NCBI RefSeq assembly: GCF_023898315.1
Contig: NC_064618.1
Coordinates: 247,293,076 to 247,357,075, forward strand
DNA length: 64,000 nt
Direction: 5' to 3'
DNA from: Schistocerca nitens
Lineage: Eukaryota; Arthropoda; Insecta; Orthoptera; Acrididae
Shown here: in pieces, positions 44,926-56,780 of the stretch
How positions within the stretch are numbered: position 1 is the stretch's first letter
How the letters are laid out: each line of letters begins with the position of its first letter
Notes under the pieces: model-generated
Databases searched by the model: none
What the model saw: the letters and a program-made list of their open reading frames with translations, nothing else
What the model was told of the DNA's origin: nothing
Position numbers and translations under genes: made by a program

Positions 44926-45351
44926 TGTGTACTTTGCATCCTTTACCATACGTATTCTGCCACATACAGCACCATCTAGGTTTTTAAATTCTCCCCACCC
45001 CCAAATAACGTTTCTGCCTTCTTCAATAATATTATGTTGAAATTTGACGTCATTTCTGAGCAGTGGTTAGTTTGTTTGAGCATGGAACATTAATAATTAA
45101 TCACCCTGTATATCACAACCCCAAAATATATTCCATTCAGTAATAATGTTCTCTGAGCGAGATTTTTTAATGCATTTATTAACATAAAATAACCATTGGT
45201 CTATGGATTCAGTACAGTCCTGATACAGACTTCATGAGAAACTCTTAAGAACTCGATATGTTATGTGTGGTGTCTGTTCTTTTTGACATGTCTCAAAGAA
45301 AAGACACTATTTTGATCTTTTAGCCAATATGAGTTAAAGACACAAAGAAAT

Positions 45352-45491
45352 TATGTACATTGGTTGCGAGTGGACATTGATACATAGAAATCAGGAGACC
45401 CAGATTCAAATCCCAATCCAGCAAACATTTTCCACTTTCCTCTTTGATTTCAATCTACACCCACTCACAGCTAATGTCTGTAATTCCTTTG

Positions 45492-45495
<4 letters not shown>
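45352..45495 (+). repeat. tRNA-derived SINE, degenerate copy
   Basis: The string ggagacccagattcaaatcc and the tail ctttgatttcaatctacacc...gtctgtaattcctttga line up with the better copy at 45716-45870. The A-box region is degenerate. It runs into a (GT)n tract. Confidence 0.7.

Positions 45496-45538
<43 letters not shown>
45494..45538. repeat. (GT)n microsatellite
   Basis: About 22 GT units at the 3' edge of the degenerate SINE. Confidence 0.98.
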
Positions 45539-45715
45539 GGCCATCGATCTTATCAGTGCAGGTGCACACAGGCTCAAACTCTTACAGGCATTGGCAAATA
45601 CTGTGAGTAATGAGGATAATAGGCAAGGGTCACTTCATTAGTAGTGTGTGGATAAGTTGAGCATCTTGGTCTGACAGGAGGAGTGCTAGGGTAGTCCACG
45701 TAGTTGTGATGACCA

Positions 45716-45870
45716 CTGTTTCTGGATAGCTTAGTGGTCAGAGCAACTGCCTAGTAATTAGGAGACCCAAGTTCGAATCCTGGCCTGGCACAAATTTTCA
45801 ACTTTCACCTTTGATTTCAATCAGTGCCTGCTCACAGCCTATGTTTGTAATTCCATTGTGTCATAACTCA
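45716..45870 (+). repeat. tRNA-derived SINE
   Basis: An A-box-like string (tagcttagtggtcagagca, 45727-45745) and B box (aagttcgaatcctgg, 45769-45783) precede the tail cacaaattttcaactttcac. It forms a direct repeat with 45352-45495 and shares its tail with 23400-23505. The anticodon arm is degenerate, so this is a SINE and not a tRNA gene. Confidence 0.78.
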
Positions 45871-46734
45871 CCATAGACTAATACAATTTTCATTACAGAA
45901 TCATTATCAATTTAATACACTATATACAGTGATGAACTTGACAAAGGAATTGCAAACTTCTCCTAAGTGCTGGCCATCAGCAGATATCTTGTAGATTTGC
46001 ACTACTGCATGCCATGTCAGTATGTAATAGTGGGACTGAATTGTTATGAACTTGTGCATTCTATATGAAACCAACAAAAAACATACATTTCTTTAATACC
46101 TTGAGAAACACTTAATAATATATGTTCAGATAACTGTTGCTCGCGTGGGAAAAGCTGGCGGTGTTTTAATTAAATGATTGGGAACACTTCATTCCCTTCC
46201 CCCAAACGGCAACATCAGGAGTCAAGATCGAAACATAGCTAATAGCTTAATGCCACTCTATTAGTGCCCATTGTTCACTTAAAATGTAATATTTTGTTTG
46301 TTAAGTGACTGATCGAAATATTTAAATATGAAATATTTAAATAGCTTTAGGATTATAATCCCATTAAAACACTTTGCAGATACGACAAAAGAAACATTAT
46401 TCCCTAACAAAATGGTTTTGTAGGGAAATTTGCAATATGTGCTCACCAGTTTTCGACTTGTTGGTAATTAATAACGGATGAACCCTCATAATAAAACACG
46501 AACAAATCTAAGATCTGAAGGGTTTTTTTTTGTGTGTGTAATATGAAAAGCATGAACAGAGTATGCATGAGACGTGCATAATGTGTTTGTACATATTCAC
46601 AAATCCCAAGAGACATGAAATTCCTAGTTCTTCTATAAATGTTAAGCCAACCCTTGTGTTATGGTTGCTCAATATTTTTCTCCCCTTTATTAATAGTTAT
46701 GTAAGTTCCGGTTGTGCGCAGATTTCAAGAATAA

Positions 46735-47900
46735 TACAGGGTGATTCAAAAAGAAAGAACATATTTCAGTTTCTTATGACAGAGAAACTGAAATATATAG
46801 AACCACATTCTGCATGTCACTGGGTAGAGGAACTTTCAAAGTTTTACATTCAAACAAATACTATACCATACGCTCAGCATGAGCACCATATGTTGCTCAA
46901 GAAACATTGAAACAGTAGTCCGTTTCATTCCACATGTGAATCAATAGGTCCCTATTTAATTGAATTGACAGCTTCAACAGTTTGATTTCTCAGAGCGTGA
47001 AGAGTAGCTACTGTAGGTGAGACAAAGACTCTGTATTTTATGTATCCCGACAGAAAAAAATTGCGAGGTGTGAGATCTGGTGATCCGGGAGGCAAAAACA
47101 ATGAATAAGATTTTTTTGTCCACCTCTTCAATCCAACATTGTGGGATGGTGTTGGTAAGATAACATCCCACCTCAAGGCAGAAGTGAGGTTCGGTATCAA
47201 CGTGGATAAAAATGAAATCATTGGTATCTTCAACAAGTTGGGAAACAACCAGTTTTGCAGCCTGCCCAGGTATGACATTACAGGTACAATTTCCTCCACA
47301 AACAAGAAAGGTCCATAAACTTTGTGAACATAAATGGCGCAAACCACATTCAGTTTCAGTGAGTCTCTTTTATGTTTAACGATGACGCCAGGATTTTGTG
47401 CCATCCAGATTCTTACATTATGGCAGTTTACTCTACCCAGTAGATGAAACGTTGATTTTTCTGAAAAGATGACTCATTCAGGAAGTGTCTGCTACCATAT
47501 CCTGGAGAACTGAAATGTGAACTTCATTCTTTCTGTTATGGTTCAGTGGGACACAATTACTGCAGTAACTGCAACTTGTAAGGCTTCATATGCAGGTATT
47601 GTTTCAGAACATGTTTGTCTAAAGAAGTTGAAGCTCCTGGCCCACCCATCTTGTAGACTTCAGAGGGCTCCATGTAAATGCATCTCAGATATGTAGGACA
47701 TTTTCATCAGACATGCATGGCCAACCAGTGCTCTTCCCTTCACATGTGCAACCAGCCTCTAAGAATTTTATATGCCAGTTATAAATCTGCTTGTGCAGAT
47801 GTGGCTTCTTGCCAAATTACCATTGAAATGCATGTTGCACTTGAACAATAGGTTGACTTAGTGCAAATTCCAACACACAAAATGATTTATCTTGTCACCA
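46735..47900 (-). mobile_element. Mariner-like element remnant
   Basis: The left tip acagggtgattcaaaaagaa (46737) is of the acagggtg type used by the other mariner-like elements here. The minus-strand transposase core follows. I could not find the opposite tip; homology fades before 48000. Confidence 0.68.
46952..47480 (-). pseudogene. Mariner-like transposase core, frameshifted
   Basis: Two overlapping minus-strand frames share the domain: MAQNPGVIVKHKRDSLKLNV and SYLGRLQNWLFPNLL in one, then SPDLTPRNFFLSGYIKYRVF for the last acidic block. The second catalytic block, FxQQDGAPPHF in relatives, reads IFIHVDTEPHFCLE in the other frame. The first Asp block (DESSF) lies near 47475. Several frameshifts disable it. 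Confidence 0.72.
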
Positions 47901-47999
47901 AAGGAAAGGGCTTCTAGATACTCTACATAAAAGTTTAACAACACTTTGCACTGAATGTACTGATTTTCTATCGTCTCGTAATGTCATTAGTAGTGTGAT

Positions 48000-49984
48000 T
48001 ACATTACACACACCCTAAAATCATAGGAAGTACCAATTTATTCATCAGCATTCTTTAAACTACAGTGTAAATTATTCCTTAAATTGACCATATTCTTTAA
48101 CTAAATCATTTGACTGGAACAGTTTTGCCTTAGCTTCAGGTGCATTTAATGTCCAACACTAAATCTTTACTTGTAAATAGGATACAGTCATTATTACTGT
48201 TTTGTAGGTGGATTGATTGAAAGCAGAGTCAGAAACTATTACAGACAGAAGGAATATCACATATCTTCTTAGTTTAGAAACATTGAAACGTGTTCTATTG
48301 AGGTTAAATCATATTCTGCTTCCTAGCATCTATGCCAGAGTACCAAGAAGTGGACAGTTGCATGATTAACCAAACAGCATATCATATGAACCAGAGATTA
48401 GTACTACTGTGAGTGATCAGACCGGTTACAAACTGAGGATACTTGGTTTCTTTGTGTACATAGACACCTCACCTGATCTGCAGTATTCCTTTGCAACACT
48501 GGGTACTTGTGATACAGAAAGGTTATGATACAACTTAATTCATGTTTTGAAGGTACAAATTAAAGGTACTAATTAGTCATGCCTTCCAGTAATAACAGGA
48601 CATAGGACTCAGGTTCTAATAGGTATAAGCCGCATATATAGTGAGTTACGTGAGAGTTACTTCTACATTCACATGTAAGTATATATGTGTTGAACAGGGA
48701 ACCTAATGGAGCAACACTGGCTCACAATTAGCTTAGCACTAACACTTTCTAGCAGAAAAGCATGGACTTCAATGAGAAATTGCTTCCACACAAATTTCAG
48801 TTTGGAGTTTACACTCTGGCTACAAAGTACCCAATATAATAGGAAATGGCTTGTGTAGTCAGCTAGCATTAACCTTCCACCTCTCTTGAGCCTCTTAATT
48901 ACAGCTAGAACACTACATGTCCAGTAACTCCATGAACTATTTGGCTAATGTAGATGAATGAGTACTGATATAAAAATTACATATATTTTTCTTAAATTGT
49001 TCATCCTGAGACCTACTGAACTATAACCGTTCATCTATTTTTTCCCTCAGTAACCACTCCTTTCTTGTAATGCATTTTCTTCCAAAACAAGACAACAACG
49101 GTTCTTGCCTTACCTTTCATGAATTATGGTAATGAAATACAGGGTTCCTGTACACATCACCCAATTGTGTGTGTAACCTGGCCTCGGATGGAAGCAGAAT
49201 CGGTATTGCAGGTAATCTCCCCTTAACAGAATTCTGACCATTGTTAGTCTCTTGTCCCTTGTGATGTGTCAAACTCTTCTCCTCACTTGAACATCAGTTC
49301 CCATTCTGTTCACTTATTACACCTCTTTCAAAACCAGAGGAGGCTAGTATGCTATTCCCCTACCAAATAACTTGTGAAAGATGTAAATAATTCCAAAAAC
49401 AACCCCTCCCCACTTAAAATTAACAGCCAGTAAGGTAACAGATTTCTTTTTGGACAAGAATGTAAACAGGCACCTCACAATATAAAAGATTTCTTTACAG
49501 TCAGTTGATTTACAGACTATTGGATTGCAATGGAGGTCATTTTGTGTTACAGAATAACTTCCACTGTACTTCATAATATCTTTGCGCATTTGAGACAGTG
49601 TACAATTTTTCATTTTTCAATAGCTGAGCTTGCTGGATCTCGTTACAAGATGTTAGGTGAGGAATTTGTCATTTCCAAAGATCCTTGGTATAGATCAAAA
49701 AATTTCCCACTTCTTTATTAAATTTTGAACTTTACCGTTGTGTCTGTACTGTAATCTTATCCCAATTTGGAATTGATTTTCCTTGGCTGATTCATTATAT
49801 TTCCTTGATCTATTTTCAGCACTCTTTTTTAAATTATCTTCTATTATTGATAGGTTAGTATTTATCTTCATACCATTCACTCTAGGCTGTGATAATATTG
49901 AAAGTAGCAGCTCTCATAATTTCCAAAGGAACCAACCCTGCATTTAAATAAGGCATTTCTTGTAAAATAGTCCATCCACCTAGT
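48000..49984. other. Nothing recognised
   Basis: Nearly 2 kb with no family I can name and no frame longer than about 90 codons. No long repeat or palindrome was seen. Ordinary intronic or ancient repeat sequence. Confidence 0.5.
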
Positions 49985-50060
49985 GTGTCTACATCTGCAT
50001 GTACATACATACTCTGCAAGCCACCATATGGTGCATGGCAGAAGGTATGCTGTACTGCTG

Positions 50061-50715
50061 TTATTTATTTCCTTTCCTGTTCTGCTCACAAATAGAGTGA
50101 GGGAAAAACAATTGTCTGTGTGCCTCCATATGAGCCCAAATTTCTGATGTCTTATCTTTGTGGTCCTGGTGTGAATTGTATGTTAGCAACAATAGAACTG
50201 TTCTGCAGTCAGCTTCAAATGCTGGTTCTCTAAATTTTCTCAACAGTGCTCCTCGAGAAGAACATTGCTTTCCCTCCAGTGATTCCCATCTGATTTCCCA
50301 AAGCATATCTGTAACACTTACATGTTGTTCGAACCTACCAGTAACAAATCTAGCAGCCCACCTCTGAAATGCTTCAGTGTCTTCCTTTAATTCGACCTCG
50401 TATGGATCCCAAAACACTTGAGTAGTACTCAAGAATAGGTCACACATGTGTCCTATCTGCAGTCTCCTTAACAGATGAACTATACTTTCCCAAAAATCTC
50501 CCAATAAACCAAAGTTGACAGTTCAACTTCCATACCACATTCCTTAGATGCTTGTTCCATTTCATATCACTTTGCAACATTACGCTCAGATATTTAAACG
50601 ATGTGACTGCATCAAGCAGGACACTACTACTGCTGCATCCAAACATTAAGGGTTTGTTTGTTCATTCACGTGCATTAACTTAAATTTTTCTTTGTTTAGA
50701 GCTAGCTGCCATTCA
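50061..50715 (-). pseudogene. CR1-like LINE RT, C-terminal part
   Basis: DEWQLALNKEKFKLMHVNE leads into AVTSFKYLSVMLQSDMKWNK, then VFWDPYEVELKEDTEAFQRW and AARFVTGRFEQHVSVTDML. These are the post-catalytic blocks of CR1/Jockey RTs (YLGVxLxSDLKWxxH; VWDPY; QRRAARFV; SVTxML). A frameshift lies near 50450. These follow directly, in protein order, on the RT segment at 52424-52665. Confidence 0.78.
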
Positions 50716-52423
50716 TCAAGCGGCATGTCGGGGTTAATTTCTCAAGTGTCCATTCATCGTCGTCACTGTGCAGGCTGCAAATTAAAATCACCTACCTCAG
50801 AAAGGCATCTGCTCAATGTCCCTTCACTAAGCAACATAGATACTTACAAGATGATGTAAAAGCCATGTTGATAAAAAAAAACATCACCTAATATCTACAA
50901 TTACTGAGGCCTCGCAACTCAAGTTATGAGAGAAAGTTCTGTAGAAATACTGTCATCCAATTTTATTGGGCAGTAAGAAAATGGATTGGCTTCTGGAAAA
51001 TAATGTCCAAAATTTCCACACAATAATATTTATTTTGTTCTTGTTAACCAAAGAAAAGGTACTGTTCAGTCCACATTTAAAAACTATTGGCAATTTCCTT
51101 CCAGTTCACGATTCATACACAGATTTCACATGCACAGCAGCCAGAAATCTGTCCAAACCAGACCCAAACTAAACAACATTTTCACAGTCATTAATTTCAC
51201 CACTAATATGAGTTATTACATTCGGTCCTTCTTGTGGATTTCTAAAAAAGAATCTGCTCGCCAAAAATGCTCAGTAGTTGAATACTGAAACAAGCCACAC
51301 GGATACTATGAAGGCCTATATTTCACACATGAATATCTGTCCAACAGATTTAGTCAAAACCTCTAAAATTACGCCAAGCAGTCCTCAACAACTGCTATCG
51401 ACTGAGCTCACCAATCACTCAAACATTAAGTAATTCTTCATCTTACACATTATTTTTACTGGCACTAGTAACATGACCGTCCGCTTTCAAAGCTAGCGAG
51501 CAACTTCCTTCTACCAGCCTCACTCCCAGTATAATTATCAGCTAACGAGTGGGAACTGTCTCAATTCTGGTTGGCTGACCATACTGACTGCCAATCAGAA
51601 TACTCGCTCGTGATCATACTTGTGCCAAAACCGGTCTGCACCAATCCTTATACACAGACACATTTGCATCAATCTGACATACAAATATTTTAGTAATGCT
51701 TAATAAACGAAAACTAAAAGACAATAATTCTGGAAATATTCTTTAGATACAGATTTTACTCCAGCTGGCTTTCTGGTTGCTCTGTTACAATAGCAATCAC
51801 ACCTAGACATACGTCAACAACAAAGTGGGTAAATCCCCTAGGATCATCTTCCCACGACAGGCTTGTGTAACTCTTGCACGTTACTTAAGACGGTATATAA
51901 CGCAATATTGAAATTTGACTAATGTCCCACATACCAACTCTCATTTTCTCACAGGCTCACATAACACATAATAAAATAAATATTGATTTTAATAATTCTT
52001 TCTGAAGTTATTCTAGATTTCACACTACAAAAATGAAAGGTATTTGAAATTTTTAAATTAAATTTCAATTAATTAATTCTATACCCTAATACTTCAGGTG
52101 AGTATTTCAATTGACAACCAAAAACAAATCATAATTTTTTCTATCTCCAAAAATATGCCTGCTAGAAAGCGGAGATTTCCACACCACCTTTCTATTAATA
52201 ACAAAGTGCAGTATTACACAAAAACTACTTTCCTTTTATTTAGATTCTTATAGCTGGTGAATGTACGCGTTCAGTAAGAGACATTGAATAGCTTTCCCAC
52301 GGCAGGCAGTGACAGATGCACATGTGTCTCCCAGGTAGGCCGCTATATGTCATCCCCCGAAGTTACATACAGCAAGCTATACTAAAACAAATGTTCGCTC
52401 AGAACAACTTGTGACACTACAAC
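50716..52423. mobile_element. Unidentified ~1.7-kb insertion within the CR1-like RT
   Basis: The RT segment ending near 52424 and the one starting near 50715 should be adjacent (SxWCDEWQLALN in relatives). The intervening 1.7 kb has no recognisable coding sequence, no obvious terminal repeats and no clear target duplication. Its class is unknown. Confidence 0.5.
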
Positions 52424-52665
52424 CACACTAGCTAGGAATTTTGGCTAAGTTATCTTGTGTCGTCCTGCACTCACTCAGTTTTGACACGTTCCCATATACC
52501 ACAGCACCATCAGCAAACATTCGCAAGTTGCTGCCCATCTTGTCCTCTAGATCATTTAGGTATATAGAAAATAATAGTGGTCCTATCACACTTCTCTAGG
52601 ACTCCTGATGATACCCTTGTCTCTGATGAATACTCACCATCAAGAACAACATACTGGGTTCTATT
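52424..52665 (-). pseudogene. CR1-like LINE RT, catalytic segment
   Basis: The minus strand reads RTQYVVLDGEYSSETRVSSG, LLFSIYLNDLEDKMGSNLRM and FADGAVVYGNVSK. The catalytic FADD box is FADG, so the second Asp is lost. A frameshift occurs between the SSGVP and GPLLFSIY blocks. RT function is abolished. Confidence 0.75.
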
Positions 52666-52860
52666 GCTGGCCGGGGTGGCCGAGCGGTTCTAGGCGCTAC
52701 AGTCTGGAACCGCGCGACCGCTACGGTCACAGGTTCGAATCCTGCATCTGGTATGGATGTGTGTGATGTTCTTAGGTTAGTTAGGTTTAAGTAGTTCAAA
52801 GTTCTAGGGGACTGATGACCTCAGAAGTTAAGTCCCATAGTGCTCAGAGCCATTTTTTTT
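52666..52860 (+). mobile_element. tRNA-Leu-like SINE with 12-bp target duplication
   Basis: The 195-bp element begins gctggccggggtggccgagc, has an A-box-like tggccgagcggttctaggc and a B box (ggttcgaatcctgc at 52732-52745), and ends in an oligo-T run after gtgctcagagcca. Flanks are ctgggttctatt (52654-52665) and ctggggtctatt (52861-52872), one mismatch apart. The body matches a SINE I know from orthopterans. It interrupts the CR1-like LINE. Confidence 0.92.
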
Positions 52861-52883
52861 CTGGGGTCTATTATGTAAGAAGT

Positions 52884-53129
52884 CTCCCCTAACAGTAAGC
52901 ATGACTGAATTTACCCAGTTCTTCCATTATTCTTACGACTGGATTTCTCTGTGGATCATTACAAGTTTTGCACTGTATCTTTCTAATAAACTTTTAATAC
53001 ATCCACTACAAAATTATCTTCCATTGTCAAACAAAAGGTGGTTGGGAAGTTTGGTGTCAGCAAAATAATCTTTTTGTAGACACCTGGAAACACTTCCAGC
53101 TCTATCTCTTTTCAGTAGATATGGTGAAA
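52884..53129 (-). pseudogene. Gypsy-like integrase, downstream half (split by LINE copy 2)
   Basis: The minus strand contains a DNGR motif (about 53035) and NPVVRIMEELGKFSHAYC (about 52945), matching the second catalytic Asp region and the NPVERVMRELGRxFRxYC-type block of Gypsy integrases. Its upstream half is at 57548 and beyond, across the LINE. Confidence 0.68.
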
Positions 53130-53584
53130 CTTAGAACAGTATTTCCCCCTGTGGGTCCAGGGTTTAGAATAGGCCTGAAGTACTCCTGCATGTCATAAGA
53201 GGCAACTAAAAGGAGTCTCACACATTTCGGCCTTTATGTGATGATTCCCTGTAGGGTTTGACATCCATTTTTCAAAATTTTCCCGAAGAGCAAGCGAATT
53301 GGGAAAGGGTGCCTTACATGGTGCATAGTGTCCATCATGCGCTGAGACCTCTCGCATCCTTTACGTGGATCTGCACTTCCGCTCATTCTCCAGCTGTTGG
53401 GCGAGGTCACCCTCCTAGGTGTGTTTTCCTCCATCCTCTGTGCAGTATTGCTTTCTGCGCTGTCGACGATAATGGACTTTTTAGCTCATTTGCATCTGAT
53501 ATCCAGCACAATAGCCAGTCCGTAGTGGTGGGGCCGCCATGTATCCTGTTAGTTGTAGCCCCCTGACACACAGGGATCGCTCTG

Positions 53585-54391
53585 GTGATGCCTGTGCCGT
53601 TAACTCCCCATGTATGCCAAGGAGTAGATGCCCGTCACCCTGGGTATCGGGACTCCCAGCAATCCCCATCCCTGGCCATACCATGGGAGGAACGCCAGGC
53701 TAAGGATGGCAGCGAAGCTTATTCACCCTGGTACATTGTATATACGAGAGTTGATGGAGAATCTTTCTTGTCAATGAAACCTTAGTTTCTTGTGGAGCAT
53801 TTAGAGGACAAGATTGAGGTGGAGGGCTTTTCCAAAGTGTGATCAGGGTCGGTCTTGATCAAAACAGCATCCTCTGCCCTGTCACAGACACTATTCGCCT
53901 GTGACAAGCTGGGGGATGTTTGTGTTTCCATCACGCCCCATAAGAGCTTAAATATGGTCCAGGGCATCGTGTTTCACTGGACCCTTTGTGACAATGAGCT
54001 GCACGCCACTTAAGAGCGGCGAGGTGTCCATTTCGTCCTGCATGTCCACCGGAGTCAGAGAGGTAATCAGGTTGCCACTGGTGCCTTCATCTTGAACTTT
54101 GAGGGTGACACATTACTCGAGAAGGTCAAGGTGATGGTCTACCGCTGTGACGTAAAGCCATATATCCCTCCCTCAATGCGCTGCTTTAAGTGCTGGAAGT
54201 TCAGGCATATGTCTTCCCACTGTACTTCCAGCGTCACCTGTTGGGCTTGTGGATGTCCTTCACATCCCAATACTCCCTGTGCCCCACACCCTATCTGTGC
54301 CAACTGCGGAGAGCACCATTTGCCTTGCTCGCCAGACTGCATAGTTCTCCAGAAAGAAAGAAAAATAATGGAATACAAGACCCTGGACTGA
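53585..54391 (+). pseudogene. LINE copy 2 ORF1 with CCHC zinc knuckles
   Basis: The C-terminal frame (54092-54391) contains CFKCWKFRHMSSHC (C-x2-C-x4-H-x4-C, an intact knuckle), CWACGCPSHPNTPC and CANCGEHHLPCSPDC. Upstream, gag-like sequence is readable in shorter frames. ORF1 proteins of this type coat LINE RNA. The start is not clear because of frameshifts near 53760-54060. Confidence 0.78.
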
Positions 54392-54699
54392 CTGACCTAC
54401 ACTGAGACTAAGAGAAAACATGAGAGGCTACATCCTGTGCATATGACATCAACCTTCACTGCTGCTAAGGCAACGGTTCTACCATCTTCCATTCCACCAT
54501 CTACAGTTGGCTCTCAGAGCTGTCAGACTCCACCTGCGCCCTTGATGATGGGGTCACTTCCCTCCCTGTTGCTCCTGCACAACCTACTTCTGGAGCAACA
54601 TTGGGTGCCGTACGTCACCTTCCCAACTCTGGACAAAGATAAGACGTGTTTGTGGGTACCAGACCCCAACAGGTGTTACTGGCATTAACATCAATGGCA

Positions 54700-56200
54700 T
54701 GTTACATACCAACGCAAACACAATTGCCGAGCAATTTGCTGAGGACTATGCTCAAGCCTCTGCTTAGGCGAACTACCCCCCCAGCCTTTCGCACCCTCGA
54801 ATGGCGGATGGAAAGGAAAGTCCTCTAGTTCACTACACGCCACAGTGAATCCTATAATGCCCCATTTACAGAGTGAGAGCTCCTCAGCGCCCTTTCACAT
54901 GCCCCAACACAGCTCGTGGGCTGGATCGATACACAGTCAGATGATTAAACATATCTCGTCTGACTACAAGCAACATCTCTTTGTCATCTGCAACTGGATC
55001 TGGTGTGATGGCGTCTTCCCATCGCAGTGCTGGGAGAGCACCATCATTCTGGTCTCAACAGCGGTCAAAACCCGCTTGATGTGGATAGCTATCGGCCCAT
55101 CAGCCTCACCAACTTTCTTTGTAAGCTGCTGGAATGTAAGGTATGTCGGCGGCTTGGTTTGGTCCTGGAGTCATGTGGCCTACTGGCTCAATGCCAGGGT
55201 AGTTTCCACCTGGGTCACTTTACCAATGATCATCTTGTGTCCCTTGAGTCTGCCATCCGAACAGCCTTTTCCAGACGCCAACATCTGGTTGCCATCTTTT
55301 TTGACTTGGGTAAAGCACACAACCTGACCTGGCGACGTCATATCCTTGCCACATTGCATCAGTGGGTTCTCTGGGGCCTGCTCCCGATTTTTATCCAAAA
55401 ATTCCTGTCGCACCGTACTTCCCATGTCCAAGTCAGTGCCTCCCATAGTTCCCCCCATATTCAGGAGAATGGCGTTCTGCAGGGCTCTGTATTGAGTGTC
55501 TGTCCATTTTTAGTGGCTATTAATGGTCTAGCAGCAGCTGTAGGGCCGTTGTTCTCACCATCTCGGTATGCGGATGACTTGTGCATTTCATACTGCTCCT
55601 CGAGTGTTGCTGAGAGGCGCCTACTGGGAGCCACTCACAAGGCGCAGTCATGGGCTCCAGCCCACGCCTTCCAGTTTTCAGCCGCGAAGCCGTGTGTCAT
55701 GCATTTATGTCGGCGTCGCACCGTTCATCCAGAACCAGAACTTTACGTAATGACGATCCACTCACTGTAGTGGAGAAATATCTATTTTTCGGACTGGTTT
55801 TTGACACCCAATTGACTTGGCTATCTCATCTTCGTCAGCTTATGCGGAAGTGCTGGCAGCACCTCAGTGCCATCCACTGCCTGAATAATACCAACTGTGG
55901 TGCAGATTGCTCTACACTGCTGCAGCTCTGCAGAGCCCTTTTTCTATCTCGCCTTGACTATGGAAGACTGGTTTACAGTTTGGCTCCACTCTCAGCGTTT
56001 CGTTTACTCGACCCAGTGCACCACTGTGGCGTTCGCGTAGTGATGGTAGCTTTTACAATGAGTTCGGTGTCCAGTGTCATGCTGGAGGCCGGAGTCCCTC
56101 CATTGAAGGTTAGGTGTGCACAACTGCTTGGCAGTTACGTTGCGTACGTTCATAGTTCTCCTGCGAATCCGAATTACCGTCTCCTTTTCCCAACCTGGGC
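54700..56200 (+). pseudogene. LINE copy 2 reverse transcriptase, catalytic box kept
   Basis: After GINGMLHTNANTIAEQF-type sequence in a shifted frame, RT blocks follow: NPLDVDSYRPISLTNFLCKL (55070), FHLGHFTNDHLVSLESAI (55205), IFFDLGKAHN (motif A, 55290), LQGSVLSVCPFLVAING (55480) and SRYADDLCISYCSS (catalytic motif, 55565). The 55027-55770 frame is continuous and gives the longest piece; the next block (FFGLVFDTQLTWLSHLRQLM, 55790) is in another frame. It has lost function through frameshifts but retains YADD, unlike copy 1. Confidence 0.8.
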
Positions 56201-56419
56201 GGTTCATCTCCCACATCGGCGGCTCAGGTCAGGGCTTACAATTGCAGTTCGCTTCTGGTCCCGTTACTACCTTTCCTCGAGGTCCATTCACGTGCACCTC
56301 CATGGTATACACCTAGGCTGCACATTCTTCTGGACCTTTCGCATGGCCCTAAGGACTCCATTAACCCTGCAGCTTTCTGCTGTAACTTCCTCTCGATTTT
56401 CGACATGTACCAGGGCCTT

Positions 56420-56780
56420 GAAGTGGTTTACAGATGGCTCAATGCCTGATGGTTACATAAGCTTCGCGTATGCTCATGGAAGACATATTGAACAGCACTC
56501 CTTGCCAGATGGCTGCAGTATTTTCACTGCAGAGCTGGCGCCCATATCTCGTGCTCTTGAGCACATCCCCTCATGCCCTGGTGAGCCATTTCTCCTCTGT
56601 ACTCACTCCTTGAACAGCCTACAAGCTATTGACCTGTGCTACTCTCGCCACCCTTTGGTAGCATCCATCCAGGAGTCCATCTATGCCCTTGAACGGTCCA
56701 GTCGTTCATGGAGTTTTTGTGGACCCCAGGACATGTCGAAATCCCAGGCAACGAACTTGCCGACAGGCTGGCCAAATTGC
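56420..56780 (+). pseudogene. LINE copy 2 RNase H domain
   Basis: KWFTDGSMPDGYISFAYAHG, CSIFTAELAPISRALEHI and CTHSLNSLQAIDLC give the first three catalytic blocks in one frame; a frameshift near 56700 moves to FLWTPGHVEIPGNELADRLA, the final RNase H block with its conserved Asp. All blocks are present across the two frames. Confidence 0.8.

Larger units (their letters stand above)
43230..45110. mobile_element. Palindromic mariner-like element with two head-to-head transposase N-termini
   Basis: The tips are acagggtgattataattaa (43231) and, inverted, ttaataattaatcaccctgt (45090-45109), each next to TA. The left half reads a transposase N-terminus on the + strand (43497-44070); the right half reads the same N-terminus on the minus strand (about 44900-44590). 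The middle (44140-44580) is different sequence and includes a scrap of tRNA-like SINE (gaactcgaactcgggacttt at 44327). Normal elements have only one transposase copy, so this is a rearranged, inverted-duplicate form. Confidence 0.82.
49985..52883 (-). mobile_element. CR1/Jockey-like LINE remnant, split by two insertions
   Basis: Minus-strand RT sequence begins near 52640 and continues to the C-terminus near 50075, with 3' untranslated sequence to about 49985 ending in a ctacatctgcatgtacatac-type tail. It is split by an unidentified 1.7-kb insertion (about 50716-52423) and by a SINE (52666-52860). I remember this LINE 3' end as extremely common in orthopteran genomic sequence. No endonuclease portion is present, so it is 5'-truncated. 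Confidence 0.78.
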
